Assembly (NCBI GenBank): GCA_905221605.1
Contig: CAJNDS010000550.1
Span: 38,501-102,500, forward strand
Length of the DNA stretch: 64,000 nt
Reading direction: 5' to 3'
Source of the DNA: Symbiodinium natans
Taxonomy: Eukaryota; Sar; Dinophyceae; Suessiales; Symbiodiniaceae
How positions within the stretch are numbered: position 1 is the stretch's first letter; each line of letters starts with the position of its first letter. Below, piece by piece: positions 11,273 to 21,763 of this stretch. The notes under the pieces are model-generated. The model was given only the letters and a program-made list of their open reading frames with translations, did no database searches and was not told the origin of the DNA. A program made the position numbers and the translations under genes.

Positions 11273-11411
11273 GTAGTTACATGGTCCCTTGGTATGGGCC
11301 CTTAAATGGGAAGCCCTTCTATACCCCATGTATACCCTATAAAACCCATGGGCCCACACTTCGAAAACCTTTAAAGAAGGAAAGGGACCGTGCTATGGGA
11401 CCATGCAAGTA
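11273..11411. mobile_element. Family F inverted-repeat element (F1)
   Basis: Left end GTAGTTACATGGTCCC pairs with the reverse complement of GGGACCATGCAAGTAC at the right. The interior has TATGGGCCC, TATACCCC and AAAGAAGGAAAGGGACC. About 139 bp and non-coding; best-preserved copy of this family in the window. Confidence 0.8.
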
Positions 11412-11525
11412 CCCTAAACCCTCAACCCTAAGCCCCAAACCCTAAACCCTAAACCCGAAACCCGAAACCCTAAACCCTAAACCCTAAACCAACTGGTGGG
11501 CAGGGGGTTGAGGGTCTTAGCGTCG

Positions 11526-11765
11526 TAGGGCCTCTTAGGGCCTCTTAGGGCCCCTTAGAGGGCCTCTTAGGGCCTTAGGGCCGTTTAGGACCTTAGGGCC
11601 TTGGGGCCTTAGGGCCTTAGGGCCTTAGGGCCTTAGAGCCTAGGACCTTAGGGCCTTAGGGCCTTAGGGCCTTAGAGCCTTAGGGCCTTAGGGCCTTAGG
11701 GCCTTAGGGCCTTAAAACTTTAGGGCCTTAGGGCCTTGGGGCCTTAGGGCCTTAAGACCCTTCGA
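11526..11765. repeat. CTTAGGGC octamer array
   Basis: Tandem 8-bp unit CTTAGGGC with minor variants (CCTTAGAG, CTTAAAAC). Looks like a telomere-repeat relative in which GCC spaces the TTAGG core. Confidence 0.92.
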
Positions 11766-12435
11766 GCCCCCTAGGTAGGGTCTTATGGTCTTACGGTCTT
11801 AGTTTTAGGGTCATACAGTCGAGGGCGGAGCGTCTTAGATTTCAGGGTCCCCAACCCCAGTTCCGGCAACCTTCAGGGACAGGAAGTAGGCGGTCGCGCA
11901 GCCCACAATGCCGCCCCCGCAGATCACCACTTCCTCACGAGCTGTTGCAGCTTTCGCGCGCCCAGGAGGGTGCTAAACCCTAAACCCTAAAAACTAAACC
12001 CTAAACCCGAAACCCTAAACCCCTAAACCCTGAACCCTGAACCCTGAACACTAAACCGCATAACGAAGCTCCTACACCTCAATCCAACTTAAACTCTCGT
12101 GGAACTTGGCAACTGGATCATACAAGCCAGACCCCTCAGCTGCAAAACCCAAGACGGCGCATTGTCAAAGGAAGCTTCCCCTCTAAACCTCTTAACACTC
12201 CCGTAAACCCTAAAACCCCCTAAACCCCAACCCTAAACCCCTAACCCTAGACCCTAAACCCGAAACCCTAAGCCCTAAATCCTAAGCCCCTCAACAGGAC
12301 GTGTTCAGTGCTGCAGACACAGGGTCAGGAGACGGAGCCCTGCGGTGAAGTCACACCACCCAACTCAGCCCCTTAGGGTTTAGGGTTTAGGGTTTGGGGT
12401 TGGGGGTTTGGGGTTTGGGGTTTGGGGTTTAGGTT

Positions 12436-12537
12436 TATATTACAACAAGGGTACCCTTTTTGTTGGAAGGGATTGGCTACTTAACAGAAAGGGAACCTTG
12501 AACAAGAAAAAGGAAGAAGGGTACCACACTGGGCTAC
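12436..12537. mobile_element. Family A element, left end lost (A5)
   Basis: GGGTACCCTTTTTG, GGGAACCTTGAAC and GGTACCACACTGGGCTACC match the family A body and right terminus. A TTTGGGG/TTTAGG run abuts the missing left end. Confidence 0.75.
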
Positions 12538-12578
12538 CGGTCAAGAGCCTCCAAAGCGAGAGTGCTGCTCGAGTTTTT

Positions 12579-12872
12579 GCATGCTGTCTCAATTGCGCGC
12601 GTCCGCCTCCAACACGCGCGAGTGTGAAGTGCGCCCCTTGAGACAGCACGCAATTATTCACGCAGCACGCAACTCGAGGCAGCATGCAGTAGCAGCCACA
12701 GATTTTACTTGAACTTAACAAAATACCTTCACAGTGAATCTGGATCACCAAAGGGTGAGTGCACTCTGCATGCTGTCTGCGGGTGGATGCTGCATGAATT
12801 TAAGCATGCTGTCTCAATTGCGCGCGTCCGCCTCCTGCACGCACGAGTGTGAGATGCGCCCCGTGAGGCAGC
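12579..12872. repeat. Duplicated hairpin unit (TGCTGTCTCAA / TTGAGACAGCA)
   Basis: In the first copy TGCTGTCTCAA (12582-12592) and TTGAGACAGCA (12638-12648) form an exact 11-bp inverted repeat around GCGCGCGTCCGCCTCC. A second copy (~12803-12872) repeats the same 70 bp with changes. More CATGCTG and CAGCATGC phrases lie between. Probably a fold-back element with its duplicate. Confidence 0.8.
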
Positions 12873-13045
12873 AAGGCTGGGGAGGCCTTAGAACCAAGAA
12901 CCCTAAACCCTAAACCCTAAACCCTAAACCCCCCTAAACCCTTCACCCTAAGCCCGAACTTTCAACCACCGGGAATGCTGCTGAGAGTGCCTTTGCATCG
13001 GCCATGGCGTCGCTCGACGACGAAGGCTCTAGGAAGTTTAGGGAG

Positions 13046-13290
13046 TAGGGTTTCGGGGTTTGGGGGTTTAGGGGGTTTAGGGGGTTTAGGGGGTTTAGGG
13101 GGTTTAGGGGGTTTAGGGGGTTTAGGGGGTTTAGGGGGTTTAGGGTTTAGGGGTTTAGGGGGTTTAGGGGGTTTAGGGTTTAGGGTTTAGGGGTTTAGGG
13201 GGTTTAGGGGGTTTAGGGGGTTTAGGGGGGTTTAGGGGGGTTTAGGGGGTTTAGGGGGTTCAGGGGGTTTAGGGGGTTTAGGCCTTGGGG
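13046..13290. repeat. TTTAGGGGG nonamer array
   Basis: Tandem 9-bp unit TTTAGGGGG mixed with TTTAGGG. The 9-bp period keeps one frame open as a Gly-Leu-Gly repeat, so the frame at 12975-13190 is not a gene. Confidence 0.95.
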
Positions 13291-14553
13291 TTTCGAAGGG
13301 TTAGGGGCCCGAAACCCCAAACCCGAAACTTCAATCCGCAGCTCCCAGAGTCGACCTAACTCCTAAACCCTAAACCCTAAACCCCAAACCCCAAACCCCA
13401 AACCCCAAACCCTAAACCCTAAACCCCAACTCCTGAACCCTGAGCTGGCGGGTAAGCCAAGAGTTGGGCATCTCGCGGGTTTAGGGTTGAGGGTTTAGGG
13501 TTTAGGGTTCAGGGTTTCGGGTGTGTACGCCTTCTTGAAGGGTACAGGTGTTTACGCTGGGAAACATCCTTGAGGGCGCTGGAGTAGCTTGAGCCGTTCA
13601 CGGAGTTCTGCGGTCTTTGCGGGCATAGACAGTGCTCAAGGAGACCAAGGCTCGGGAATTAGAGGCTGTCAAGGTTCCTTAAACGCCAAACCCCAAACCC
13701 GAAACCCTAAACCCTAAACCCTAAGCCCTAAACCCCAAACCCTAAACCCTAAACCCCAAGCCCTAAGCCCTAAACCCTATAAACCCTAAACCCGAAACGT
13801 TTAACCCTTTGGAAAGATTCGTCAGGGCAGCAAGGGCTTAAGCGCGGGCGTTTCGGGGGAAGTTAACTTTCCATTCGTTACATAGGGGTCTTTAGGGATC
13901 ACAGGGTGCAAAGAACTTTACAACCATTCAGCAGCCGCGACTAGGATTCCTAAACCCCTCTACTTTGAAGGGTGAGTGCTATGTGCACAAGACGCAAGCG
14001 TTGCCCTAAACCCTAATCCCTAAACCCTAAACCCTCAACCAAACCCGAAACCCTAAACCTTAAACCCTATACCCTGTTAGGACCCGTGTGCAAGCAAAGT
14101 GACCCTCATGCTGGCCACTGCCAGGTGTTCCTGTTCAGAGGGATTGACGATACGGTACAAGGAGGTCCTACCACCAGAAGGTAGAATTCAAAGAAGGCAA
14201 TCTATTTGTTCGATGTCTAGACGAGTCCGAAGGAAATCATTTTACCTTCTGCGAAAGCTTCTGCCATGCGTAAATCGCTGACTCGTCAAACCGTCGAGTA
14301 AAACCTTACGCCCCTGAAGAAGCAGGCGAATGAATGAGCCCCTAAATAACCTTATAAACCCTAAACCCTAAACCCTAAACCCTAAACCCTAAACCCTACA
14401 TAGCCCCTAACCCGCACATAGTTAAGAGGAAGACGCAAAGAGCATGAAGCGGCAGAAGCCTCGCGGAGCAGCTGCTGCCTTGATTCCAAGCAGGGATTGA
14501 CTAAATTACGGGCCTCTCTGGGAGAATCTTTGAATACTCCGCTTACTTTAGAA

Positions 14554-14655
14554 AGGGTTTAGGGTTTAGGGTTTAGGGTTTAGGGTTTAGGGTTTAGGGT
14601 TTAGGGTTTAGGGTTTAGGGTTTAGGGTTTAGGGTTTAGGGGTCAGGGTTGAGTA
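14554..14655. repeat. TTTAGGG interstitial array
   Basis: About 14 perfect units, followed within 20 bp by CCCTAA(A/G) units in the opposite sense (14658-14690). Confidence 0.97.
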
Positions 14656-15867
14656 CCCTGAACCCTAAGCCCTAAACCCTAAACCCTTCACAGGTTTGAC
14701 CCATCCCATTCTTTCCAGTTTGGGGTGCCCGATGCGGGCCGGGGGAGCGGGGGGACGTCCGAGCTTTCGATGGGTTTGAAGCGGTTTAGGGCTTAGGGTT
14801 TAGAATTTAAAGTTTAGGGTTTAGGGTTGAGGGTTGACGGTTGAGGGATGAGGGTTTAGGGTTTAGGGTTTGGGATTCAGGATCAGGCTATAGGGGTGCA
14901 CGGTCAGGTTCTGTTGAACGGATTCTGGAACATCACACAGCGGGTGTGGGACATTGGGCCACTTGGAGACGCCAGCAGCCCCGAAAATACGTAAACGAAA
15001 CGCCGAAGCACTACACTTAAGAAGCAAAGCCACGAATCCCTAAGAGCGCTATAAGCCTCAACCTCATGGTTACACCCTTAAGTCGTAACCCTGAACCCGG
15101 CACCCGAACTATCCCCTTCGGAGACGCAACAGCACAGCTCCATAGTCGGCAAGTTGCCGATGATTACTGTACTTTGATCAGGGCCTGCTCTCTTGAGTCA
15201 ACCGTATGTGCTGCTGGGAACTAGTCATCCAGGAACCTTAGTGGCCGCGACCCTGCACCCTAAACCCTAAACCCTGAAGCCTCAACCCTCAACCCTAAAC
15301 CCCAAACCCTAAACCTTGAACCCTCAACCCACTAAAGCCGAAACCCTAGTCTTGAGAAGGGGAGCTTGCGGTTGGGGAAATCGAAGCGCTCGAGGGAGAC
15401 GACGGTGCAATGCAACGCACTTGGCGAAAGAGCGTGCAGACCTCCCTCTCTTCCTCATATAGCCCTGAACCCGAGACCCTAAACCCTAGACCCTAAACCC
15501 TAAACCCTAAACCCTAAACCCTAAAAAAACCCAAACCCCAAACGCCAAACCCTAGCGAGCATCCTGCCACCCTCCCACGACCACCTGAAGTTCAGCATTC
15601 ATATCACTGTGCCCGGGCGTCCCTCTTGGCGTCGTGATTTTGCTGTGCTGTAGCCCTTGCACCTAAACCCTAAACCCTAAACCCTGAACCCTAAACCCTA
15701 AACCCGAAACCCTAAACCCTAAACCCTAAACCCTAAACACTAAACCCCGGCGTTTGCATTCTTTCTTCCAGATCACGGAGTTCCTCAACTCCGGTCTTCC
15801 ACTTCTCAGATGCGATTCGGTGAGAGCTGGGCGATATCGGAGTTTCAACTCAGGGAAGCGAAGCCCC

Positions 15868-15995
15868 AAACCCTAATTCCCTGTAACATAGGAGCCTGAA
15901 TAATAATTAGAATAGGGCTTTTGGGGGGTTATTCTCGTATAATTATACAGGGGCCCTGAGGGAATGCTATTTTCAATTATTCCGACCCCTATATT
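15868..15995. mobile_element. Possible short transposon (family M)
   Basis: AT-richer 128-bp island between telomere-like arrays: AATAATTAGAATAGGG, then GGGGGGTTATTCTCG, then ATTTTCAATTATTCCGACCCC. The two halves are weakly complementary. Single copy here, so only tentative. Confidence 0.4.
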
Positions 15996-16349
15996 CCCCC
16001 AAAGCCCTAAACTCTAAACCCTAAACCCTAAACCCTAAACCCTAAACCCTAAACCCTAAACCCTAACATCCAAGTCCAGCAGCTGCCGGGGCTTAAGGGC
16101 TTGTGGGTTAGCACCCCCAGCCCCCTGGTAAGTTTCAGGCCTGTAGGGTTTAGGGGGTTAGGGCTTAGGGTTTAGTAGGTTAGGGTTTAGGGTTTATGGG
16201 GTTTAGAGTTTAGGGTTTCGGGATTATAAGGTTTATAATTTCTCAAATACTTACCAAAAGACCCCGAGAGTGCACTTCCTGTGGCAAGAGGCCCTCTTCG
16301 TAAGCGCCATCTGCCATCAGGAGCCTGCCAAAGCATTTGTGCGGCAGAG

Positions 16350-16426
16350 TTTCTAGCCTTTTTGGTTTTTAAGGGGATTACAAGGGAACCCCAACCCTGA
16401 AAAAAGGAAATAAGGGCCTACCCCCG
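16350..16426. mobile_element. Family H dispersed repeat (H1)
   Basis: CCTTTTTGGTT, GGGGATTACAAGGGAACC and AAGGGCCTACCCCC match 34452-34546 in order. The other copy shows GGGAGTA/TACTCCC ends; this one has lost its left end. Confidence 0.72.
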
Positions 16427-16799
16427 GTCCTAGGTTTGGGGTTTTAGCATTCAGAGGTTTTGAGTTGAGGGTTTGGGTTGGGGATGCTGAAACCTCTGCC
16501 TTAAAGATTCTAGCATTTAGGTCCAAGTGAACCCCTTCAAAACCTTTCAGCTGTGCCAGAAGAGGGCCGAGGGCGTAGGTTTCAGGATGCACTTAGCATC
16601 TCTAAAACCAATAAGGATCTCAGGTGCGGCCGGGCCAAAAACCCCACAGCACCCGAGCGGGGCTGTAAGAAGATCCTACGACGTATTGGGGAGCGGAGGG
16701 GCGGCGGGGGGGGGATTCTTGAACCTCCCAGTCGCCGCTATGAGCATTGGACTCGGCATGAAGGCGCAAGCAGACACATTCACATAACAGCATGACGGC

Positions 16800-16930
16800 C
16801 AGGAAGCGAGAAAGAGGGAGCGAGAGAGCGAGACACAGAGAGAAAGACAGGGGGAGAAAGACAGAGAGAGAAAGGGAGAGAGAAACAGGGAGGCAGAGAC
16901 AGAGAGAAGGGAGAAAGAGAGAGATTGAGG
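16800..16930. repeat. Purine (GA-rich) strand-asymmetric tract
   Basis: Almost pure A/G on the plus strand (GAGAGAGAAAGACAG-type). Frames here translate as Arg/Glu- or Ser/Leu-rich low-complexity peptides and are not genes. Confidence 0.88.
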
Positions 16931-17044
16931 AAACAAAAAGAGAGAGCAAGGGTATTATCACAAACGGTGAAACCCTTCGACTGCTCAGTAGAGACTAGAT
17001 AAACAAACAGACAGAAGGTCTCAAGTATCACAGTCTTATACCCT

Positions 17045-17158
17045 ACTGTGGAGTAGAACCTTGAAAGAAAGAACCTACATTTCAAGGTATAAGTAGCTGC
17101 CATAGGAACCCGGAACCAAAACCAAATATTAACACATAGTACTCCGACAGCCAGTATA
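17045..17158. mobile_element. Family I inverted-repeat element (I1)
   Basis: CTACTGTGGAGTA at the left, AAGGTATAAGTAGCTGCCAT in the middle and TAGTACTCCGACAGCCAGTA at the right follow the copy at 35104-35220. Ends are complementary around TGGAGTA/TACTCC. Confidence 0.75.
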
Positions 17159-17882
17159 GCGGTTCACGAAGGTGACTAGGCTCTGGATGGTTTCAGGCTT
17201 TCGAAGTTTAGGGTTTAGGGTTTAGGGTTTAGGGTTCAAGGTTTAGCCCTAGGTTTAGGGTTCCTAGGCCCCAAAAAAGGCCGAACTCGGAACCCAGCTT
17301 ACACCGAGAAGGAGACTGCGCCTGAATGTCTCGCAGTAGGCGGAGCTTTTCGTCCAGTGCCTAGCACCAGCTGGGCACAAAACTTTCAAGGCCTAGGGGG
17401 TTTGGAGTTTAGGGGGCTTCAGATGACTGAGCTCTAAACCCTAAACCCTAAACCCTATGCCCCAAACCCTAAACCCTAAACTTTTTAGGCTGTCTATGTC
17501 ACAAGGCAGCTCTTCTTGGCCGGGAACCTGATGCTGGACCTTGTCTCGATTTAGGTCTCATGGTCTGGGAGGAAGCTTGCAAATATCACCGCGGCAGTTT
17601 GGCAGAACAAGCTGAGCTGTACCCAAAGACACTTCCCTAAAATGCTTGAACCCTCAGTCCTAAACCCTAAACCCTAAACCCTAAACCCTAAACCCTCAAC
17701 CCTAAACCCTAAACCCCAAACCCTAAACTTCGCAGTCCGACGCCTCAGCAAGGCGATCGAAGTCGTCCGCAGAGTCCAGTTTGGCCTGGCGACTTGCAGC
17801 TTTCTCTTGCTAGCCCACTAGAAGGAGGGCCGGTTTAGGGTTTGGGGTTTGGGGTTTGGGGTTTAGGGTTTAGGGCTACAGG

Positions 17883-18078
17883 AGGGCCCCCCTAGTTATA
17901 AGTAGAGTTATAAGTGCCATATTCTAGTAAGAGTAACTAATTACCTGAAAGGGCAACAGGGTACCGCTGGGCTACCAATTTCTGTATTCTAGTTAAAGTA
18001 ATTGCCCTTTTTGGGCTTGGTAACTTTATAAGGGAGCCCAGAAACCAAAAAAAGGGCAAAAGGGCACCGCTGGGCTGC
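17883..18078. mobile_element. Composite of family J and family A fragments
   Basis: Begins with GGGCCCCCCTAGTTATAAGTAG (as J1 at 57399), followed by two successive family A right ends (GGGTACCGCTGGGCTACC near 17960-17980 and GGGCACCGCTGGGCTGC near 18063-18078), each preceded by similar TATTCTAGT(A/T)A phrases. A nested or tandemly duplicated element. Confidence 0.65.
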
Positions 18079-18344
18079 GAAGCTCTGGCTGCTCTTAAGG
18101 GACTGCGGGTAGCGGTCCAGCATGCTTCTATTCTGGGATAACTTGTAAAAACCCTAAACCCTAAACCCGAAGCCCTAAACCCTAAACCTCCCCTTTTGGA
18201 GCTTTGGGTGTTCATGGGAAACCTCCCCAAAACCCTAAAGCCCAAACACAACTACGCGGGTACTAGTATCTGGGCATTGTTGATACGACATTCTGGGTAT
18301 CGTTGATACTTAGTGCCATTCTCGTTCTTTGACTAGGGTGGCCC

Positions 18345-18416
18345 TTGAAACCCTCTGACAAAAGTTCCTAAGTATGAGCCTCTTAAACCCAATAAGAGAT
18401 CCCAAAAGCCAACCTG
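18345..18416. repeat. Family O dispersed repeat (O1)
   Basis: AAACCCTCTGA, then CCTCTTAAACCCAA and ATCCCAAAA recur in the same order at 63320-63400. Two copies only; ends undefined. Confidence 0.6.
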
Positions 18417-18460
18417 GTGGATCAAACGCCTCAGTCATTTTTTTCACCGGCGAAGCTCAC

Positions 18461-18529
18461 ATGGTCCCTTTTGGGGTCCATATTGTAAGGTGGCCCCTAG
18501 TACTTAGGGTACCCGAGAAAGGGACTGGA
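18461..18529. mobile_element. Family B element, trimmed ends (B6)
   Basis: ATGGTCCCTTTTGGGGTC, then AAGGTGGCCCCTAGTACTTA then GGGTACCCGAGAAAGGGAC: inner arms and centre of family B, with outermost ends missing. Confidence 0.68.
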
Positions 18530-18754
18530 TCTGGGCGCGCTGTAAAGATCAAGCTTCTCTGCTTTGCTTTGGGTTAGACAAGGGTAGGGCCGAAGACGTG
18601 ATGACTGGTTCTTTGATAGAGGTTTTCAGAGGCGGCTGAATCCCTCCAAGATCCTCACCACCAGGCGCAGATACCCCACAAACGAATCTCGCGTACTCAA
18701 GGCCCCCCGAAACCCTAAACCCTAAAGCGTTATTCCTCTGTTCAGGCCTGAGCC

Positions 18755-18992
18755 CCTAAACCCTAAACCCTAAACCCTAAACCCTAAACCCTAAACCCTA
18801 AACCCTAAACCCTAAACCCTAAACCCTTAACCCTTAACCCTAAACCTAAACCCTCAACCCTCAACCCTCAACGCTCAACCCTCAACCCTCAACCCTCAAA
18901 CCTAAACCCTAAACCCTAAACCCTAAACCCTAAACCCTAAACCCTAAACCCTAAACCCTAAACCCTAAACCCTAAACCCTAAACCCTAAACC
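18755..18992. repeat. CCCTAAA array with CCCTCAA core
   Basis: Perfect CCCTAAA on both sides of a short stretch of CCCTCAA heptamers (about 18850-18895), as if a variant unit had expanded inside the array. Confidence 0.95.
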
Positions 18993-19667
18993 CCAACCTA
19001 GCACTGCATGCGAGCTATACCAGGCCTGGGCTTTCTGAGGAGATGGCCGTATCGAGGCATTGGGTATTGTGGGAGCCCCATTTCGCGGTTTAGGGTTTAG
19101 GGTTTAGGGTTTAGGGTTCAGGGTTCAGGGTTTAGGGTTTAGGGTTCAGGGACTTGGAGCAGGCTATGTACTGGGGTTATAATAAGAAGAAGATAGTGGT
19201 TAAACGGTTTACAAAAACATGTAGTATAAGACCAGGCAGTCGGAGGTGGCTTCACCGCTGATTTGGGGGTTTGGGGTTTAGGGTTCTTTCGATCGTCTTG
19301 CGATGCGAGTGACAACCACGAGACTTTTCTTGCGCGAACGGTGGATTCACCTGCTGTCGCTTGGCTCTTGAACTTTTTCAAGGCAAGCAGTGGTGATTGA
19401 ATATGCAAACCCAAATCCGCGCAAAACTCCTAAAGCCTTAGCCTAAAGCCCTAAATCCTAAACCCTAAACCCCTAAAGCCCGAAAGCCTAAAGCCTAAAC
19501 CCTAAGCGGCCCTTAACCCAAATCAAATTTTGAAAGGACGAGGGCGTGATTGTAGCCCTGGAGCTGGCGCTTTGGCTCTTGTCCGGTAGCCTTTGAGGCC
19601 TTCTTGAGGTCAGGGATTCTGGATTGAGCTACTTTCAGCTCGGGATTTGGGGTTTGGGGTTTACGGT

Positions 19668-19825
19668 TTAGGGGTTTAGGGGTTTATAGGGGTTTATAGG
19701 GGTTTATAGGGGTTTATAGGGGTTTAGGGGTTTAGGGGTTTAGGGGTTTAGGGGTTTAGGGGTTTGGGGGTTTAGGGGTTTTAGGGGTTTAGGGGTTTAG
19801 GGGTTTAGGGGTTTAGGGTTCAGGG
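19668..19825. repeat. TTTAGGGG octamer array
   Basis: Tandem TTTAGGGG with TTTATAGGGG ten-base variants at its left. Complementary in type to the CCCCTAAA array at 4343. Confidence 0.93.
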
Positions 19826-20173
19826 TGCAGGGCAGCTTTGAGGTGTTCGTGCCGAAGTCTTCAAGCTGTGTCCAAGTTGTTGACATCCTCTTCAAGATGT
19901 GCCGGCGTCGCCTGGTGAGAGAATCTGGCATCGGATCGGCACTGCTTATCATGGCAACCCTCCGACGCTAGATGGATCACAGAAACAAGACACTGCCCGT
20001 GAACCCCAAACCCTAAACCCTAAACCCTAAACCTCAAAGGCAAGGTTTTCCCTACTTGCGGCAGATTTTGCAAGTCCCAGCCTCAGAATCATCTTTGATG
20101 ACCACCTACGACAGCATCGCCAGGAAAAGCGGGATGGGATGATGCTGAAAACAAACAGGAGGCAAAGCTGTGT

Positions 20174-20264
20174 AGTCCCTTGGAGACCAAATGCACCCTA
20201 TAATTCAGGTCACATACCGTAAGCACCCCAAACCCTTTGAGGGTTCATTTGGTCCCCGAGGTTC
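20174..20264. mobile_element. Family N inverted-repeat element (N1)
   Basis: CCTTGGAGACCAAATGCACCC (left) is nearly the reverse complement of GGGTTCATTTGGTCCCCGAGG (right). A single end of the same family appears at 49264-49286 (CTTGGGGACCAAATGAACCC). Confidence 0.72.
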
Positions 20265-20837
20265 TTTCGAAACCCTGAACCCCGAACAGCCACACTTCTT
20301 TACGTGCTGGGGTGTTGCCTCCATCTGCTCAGCCACAGGGCACTTGCCGACAAGCTCCACCTGATTCGCTGACTTCCCATGCCTCGGATAGCCGCAGCAA
20401 ACGTTTCAGGCCAGAATTGTATCGGGGTCAAGTTTAGCAAAGCTACCCCCCCCACCCGCCCCCGCCCCACCCCGTCTGCCCTGAATGCTGAAGGCGCCAC
20501 CGCATCAACCTCACAACCTGGGCTGAAGCTACCTTTCGGAGCCTTCTGAACCAAAGCTCTAAACCCCAACCCCAGGCCTCGAAGCCCCAGACCCAGTGCA
20601 AACCAAAAAGAAGATACTTGGGTTTCATAACCCTAAACCCTAAACCCTAAACCCTAAACCCTAAACCCTAAACCCTAAACCCTAAACCCTAAACCCTAAA
20701 CCCTAAACCCTAAACCCTAACCCTCAACCCTGAATCTATGGCTTAGGGATGTCCCATGCCCCAACCATAGCCGGTCGACTCCGTCGCCGATGAGTATGCC
20801 GGATCTCCGGCAAGGCGGGGGAACCTTCGCATTTTGG

Positions 20838-20998
20838 GTTAGGGTTTAGGGTTTAGGGTTTAGGGTTTAGGGTTTAGGGTTTAGGGTTTAGGGTTTAGGG
20901 TTTAGGGTTTAGGGTTTAGGGTTTAGGGTTTAGGGTTTAGGGGTTAGGGTTAGGGTTTAGGGTTTAGGGGTTTAGGGTTTAGGGTTTAGGTTTTAGGG
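20838..20998. repeat. TTTAGGG interstitial array
   Basis: About 20 units; ~120 bp upstream is a CCCTAAA array (20628-20720) in the opposite sense, and 125 bp downstream another (21124-21326). Confidence 0.97.
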
Positions 20999-21123
20999 TT
21001 TAGGTTACTCTAACCCCCCCCCCCTCCTCTTCTAGGCTTGGGTAATTTTCTTCATACCCCCTAACCAACGAACCCTAAACCCGAAACCTAATTAACCGAA
21101 ACCCGAAACCCGAAACCCGAAAC

Positions 21124-21326
21124 CCAAACCCGAAACCCCCTAAACCCTAAAAACCCTAAACCCTAAACCCTAAACCTAACCTAAACCCTCAACCTAAACC
21201 CTAAACCCTAAACACTAAACCCTAAACCCTAAACCCTAAACCCTAAACCCTAAACCCTAAACCCTAAACCCTAAACCCTAAACCCTAAACCCTAAACCCT
21301 AAACCCTAAACCCTAAACCCTAAACC
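21124..21326. repeat. CCCTAAA interstitial array
   Basis: About 28 units, mostly perfect, preceded by CCCGAAA variants at 21075-21120. Confidence 0.97.
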
Positions 21327-21423
21327 CAAAGCCCTGCCTGGCCAGGAGGATCCTTGCCATCAGGGCGTCCACGTCACAGCTCAAGTGCTCGCCGACCAGA
21401 TCCGCGCACACCCACCTAGGCGG

Positions 21424-21530
21424 GTTTAGGGTTTAGGGTTTAGGGTTTAGGGTTTAGGGTTTGGGGTTTGGGGTTTGGGGTTTGGGGTTTGGGGTTTGGG
21501 GTTTGGGGTTTGGGGTTTGGGGTTTGGGGT
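21424..21530. repeat. TTTAGGG to TTTGGGG array, retrotransposon target
   Basis: Five TTTAGGG units followed by about ten TTTGGGG units ending at the left LTR. The right flank of the element (30951-31050) resumes TTTGG/TTTAGG sequence, so the copia element split this array. Confidence 0.95.
21526..21530. repeat. Target-site duplication, left copy
   Basis: GGGGT directly outside the left LTR, matching GGGGT at 30951-30955. Five bases is the usual copia staggered cut. The flank is a TTTGGGG repeat, so the match is partly expected by chance, but it agrees exactly with the LTR ends. Confidence 0.8.
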
Positions 21531-21737
21531 TATGAATCGGGTAAGCAACCCTATGCCAGCAGGCAAAGCAAAGCAAGGGAGTGGGCGCACTCCTTTCAGC
21601 GCACTAAGCGAAAACATCGATGCTTTGAGATCGGCGGCGAAACAGCTTGACTGACGCATGCCGTGATTGAATGCATGTCTGTTGCTGCACAAAGACATGC
21701 AGCTGATATGGAATGGACATGACTGCTGCACGTCACA
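21531..21737 (-). repeat. 3' LTR (207 bp)
   Basis: Matches the 5' LTR base for base on manual comparison, which implies recent insertion since LTRs are made identical at integration. It lies 26 bp past the TAA stop of the pol frame (stop at 21764-21766) and abuts a TTTGGGG array at 21530. It should supply the polyadenylation region, but no signal could be identified. Confidence 0.93.
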
Positions 21738-21763
21738 TCCAAGGAAAAGAAAAAGAGCGGCTC
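21738..21763 (-). other. Expected polypurine-tract position; tract is pyrimidine-rich in sense
   Basis: The plus-strand primer of LTR elements is normally a purine run directly upstream of the 3' LTR in sense. Here the sense strand reads CTCTTTTTCTTTTCCTT and the purines are on the opposite strand (21741-21757 on +). No other purine run abuts the LTR. Confidence 0.6.

Larger units (their letters stand above)
9850..13040. other. Gene-free repeat mosaic
   Basis: No gene seen. Holds CCCTAAA/CCCTGAA at 10625-10718, a TTTAGGG array at 10814-10908, GAGGAGTTGAGGAG-type purine repeats at 10905-11030, family F at 11273, a CTTAGGGC octamer array at 11526-11765, family A at 12436 and a duplicated hairpin unit at 12579-12872. 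Other parts (10085-10600, 11765-12300) are spacers with scattered single heptamers. Confidence 0.8.
13291..17880. other. Gene-free repeat mosaic
   Basis: No gene seen. CCCTAAA runs at 13365-13430, 13690-13800, 14352-14398, 15480-15530, 15662-15745, 16010-16065 and 17660-17730; TTTAGGG at 14554-14655 and 17205-17240. Family H at 16350, a possible element at 15868, a purine tract at 16800-16930 and family I at 17045. Spacers 13500-13680, 14060-14340 (with a 60-codon frame), 14890-15240 and 16440-16800 carry nothing recognised. Confidence 0.8.
18079..21425. other. Gene-free repeat mosaic
   Basis: No gene seen. CCCTAAA at 18755-18830, 18896-18992, 20628-20720 and 21124-21326; TTTAGGG at 19088-19145 and 20838-20998; octamer TTTAGGGG at 19668-19825. 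Family O at 18345, B at 18461, N at 20174. Spacers 18540-18700, 19150-19420, 19510-19650, 19830-20000 and 20280-20560 show nothing recognised; the 89- and 91-codon frames there have no family features. Confidence 0.8.

Noticed and set aside
12975-13190. Gly-Leu-Gly repeat protein
   Set aside because: Direct translation of the 9-bp TTTAGGGGG repeat; the same peptide appears at 36336-36527 for the same reason.
16620-17103. Ser/Leu-rich frames resembling membrane proteins
   Set aside because: They are the antisense translation of a GA-rich simple tract (TCTCTC-type codons).
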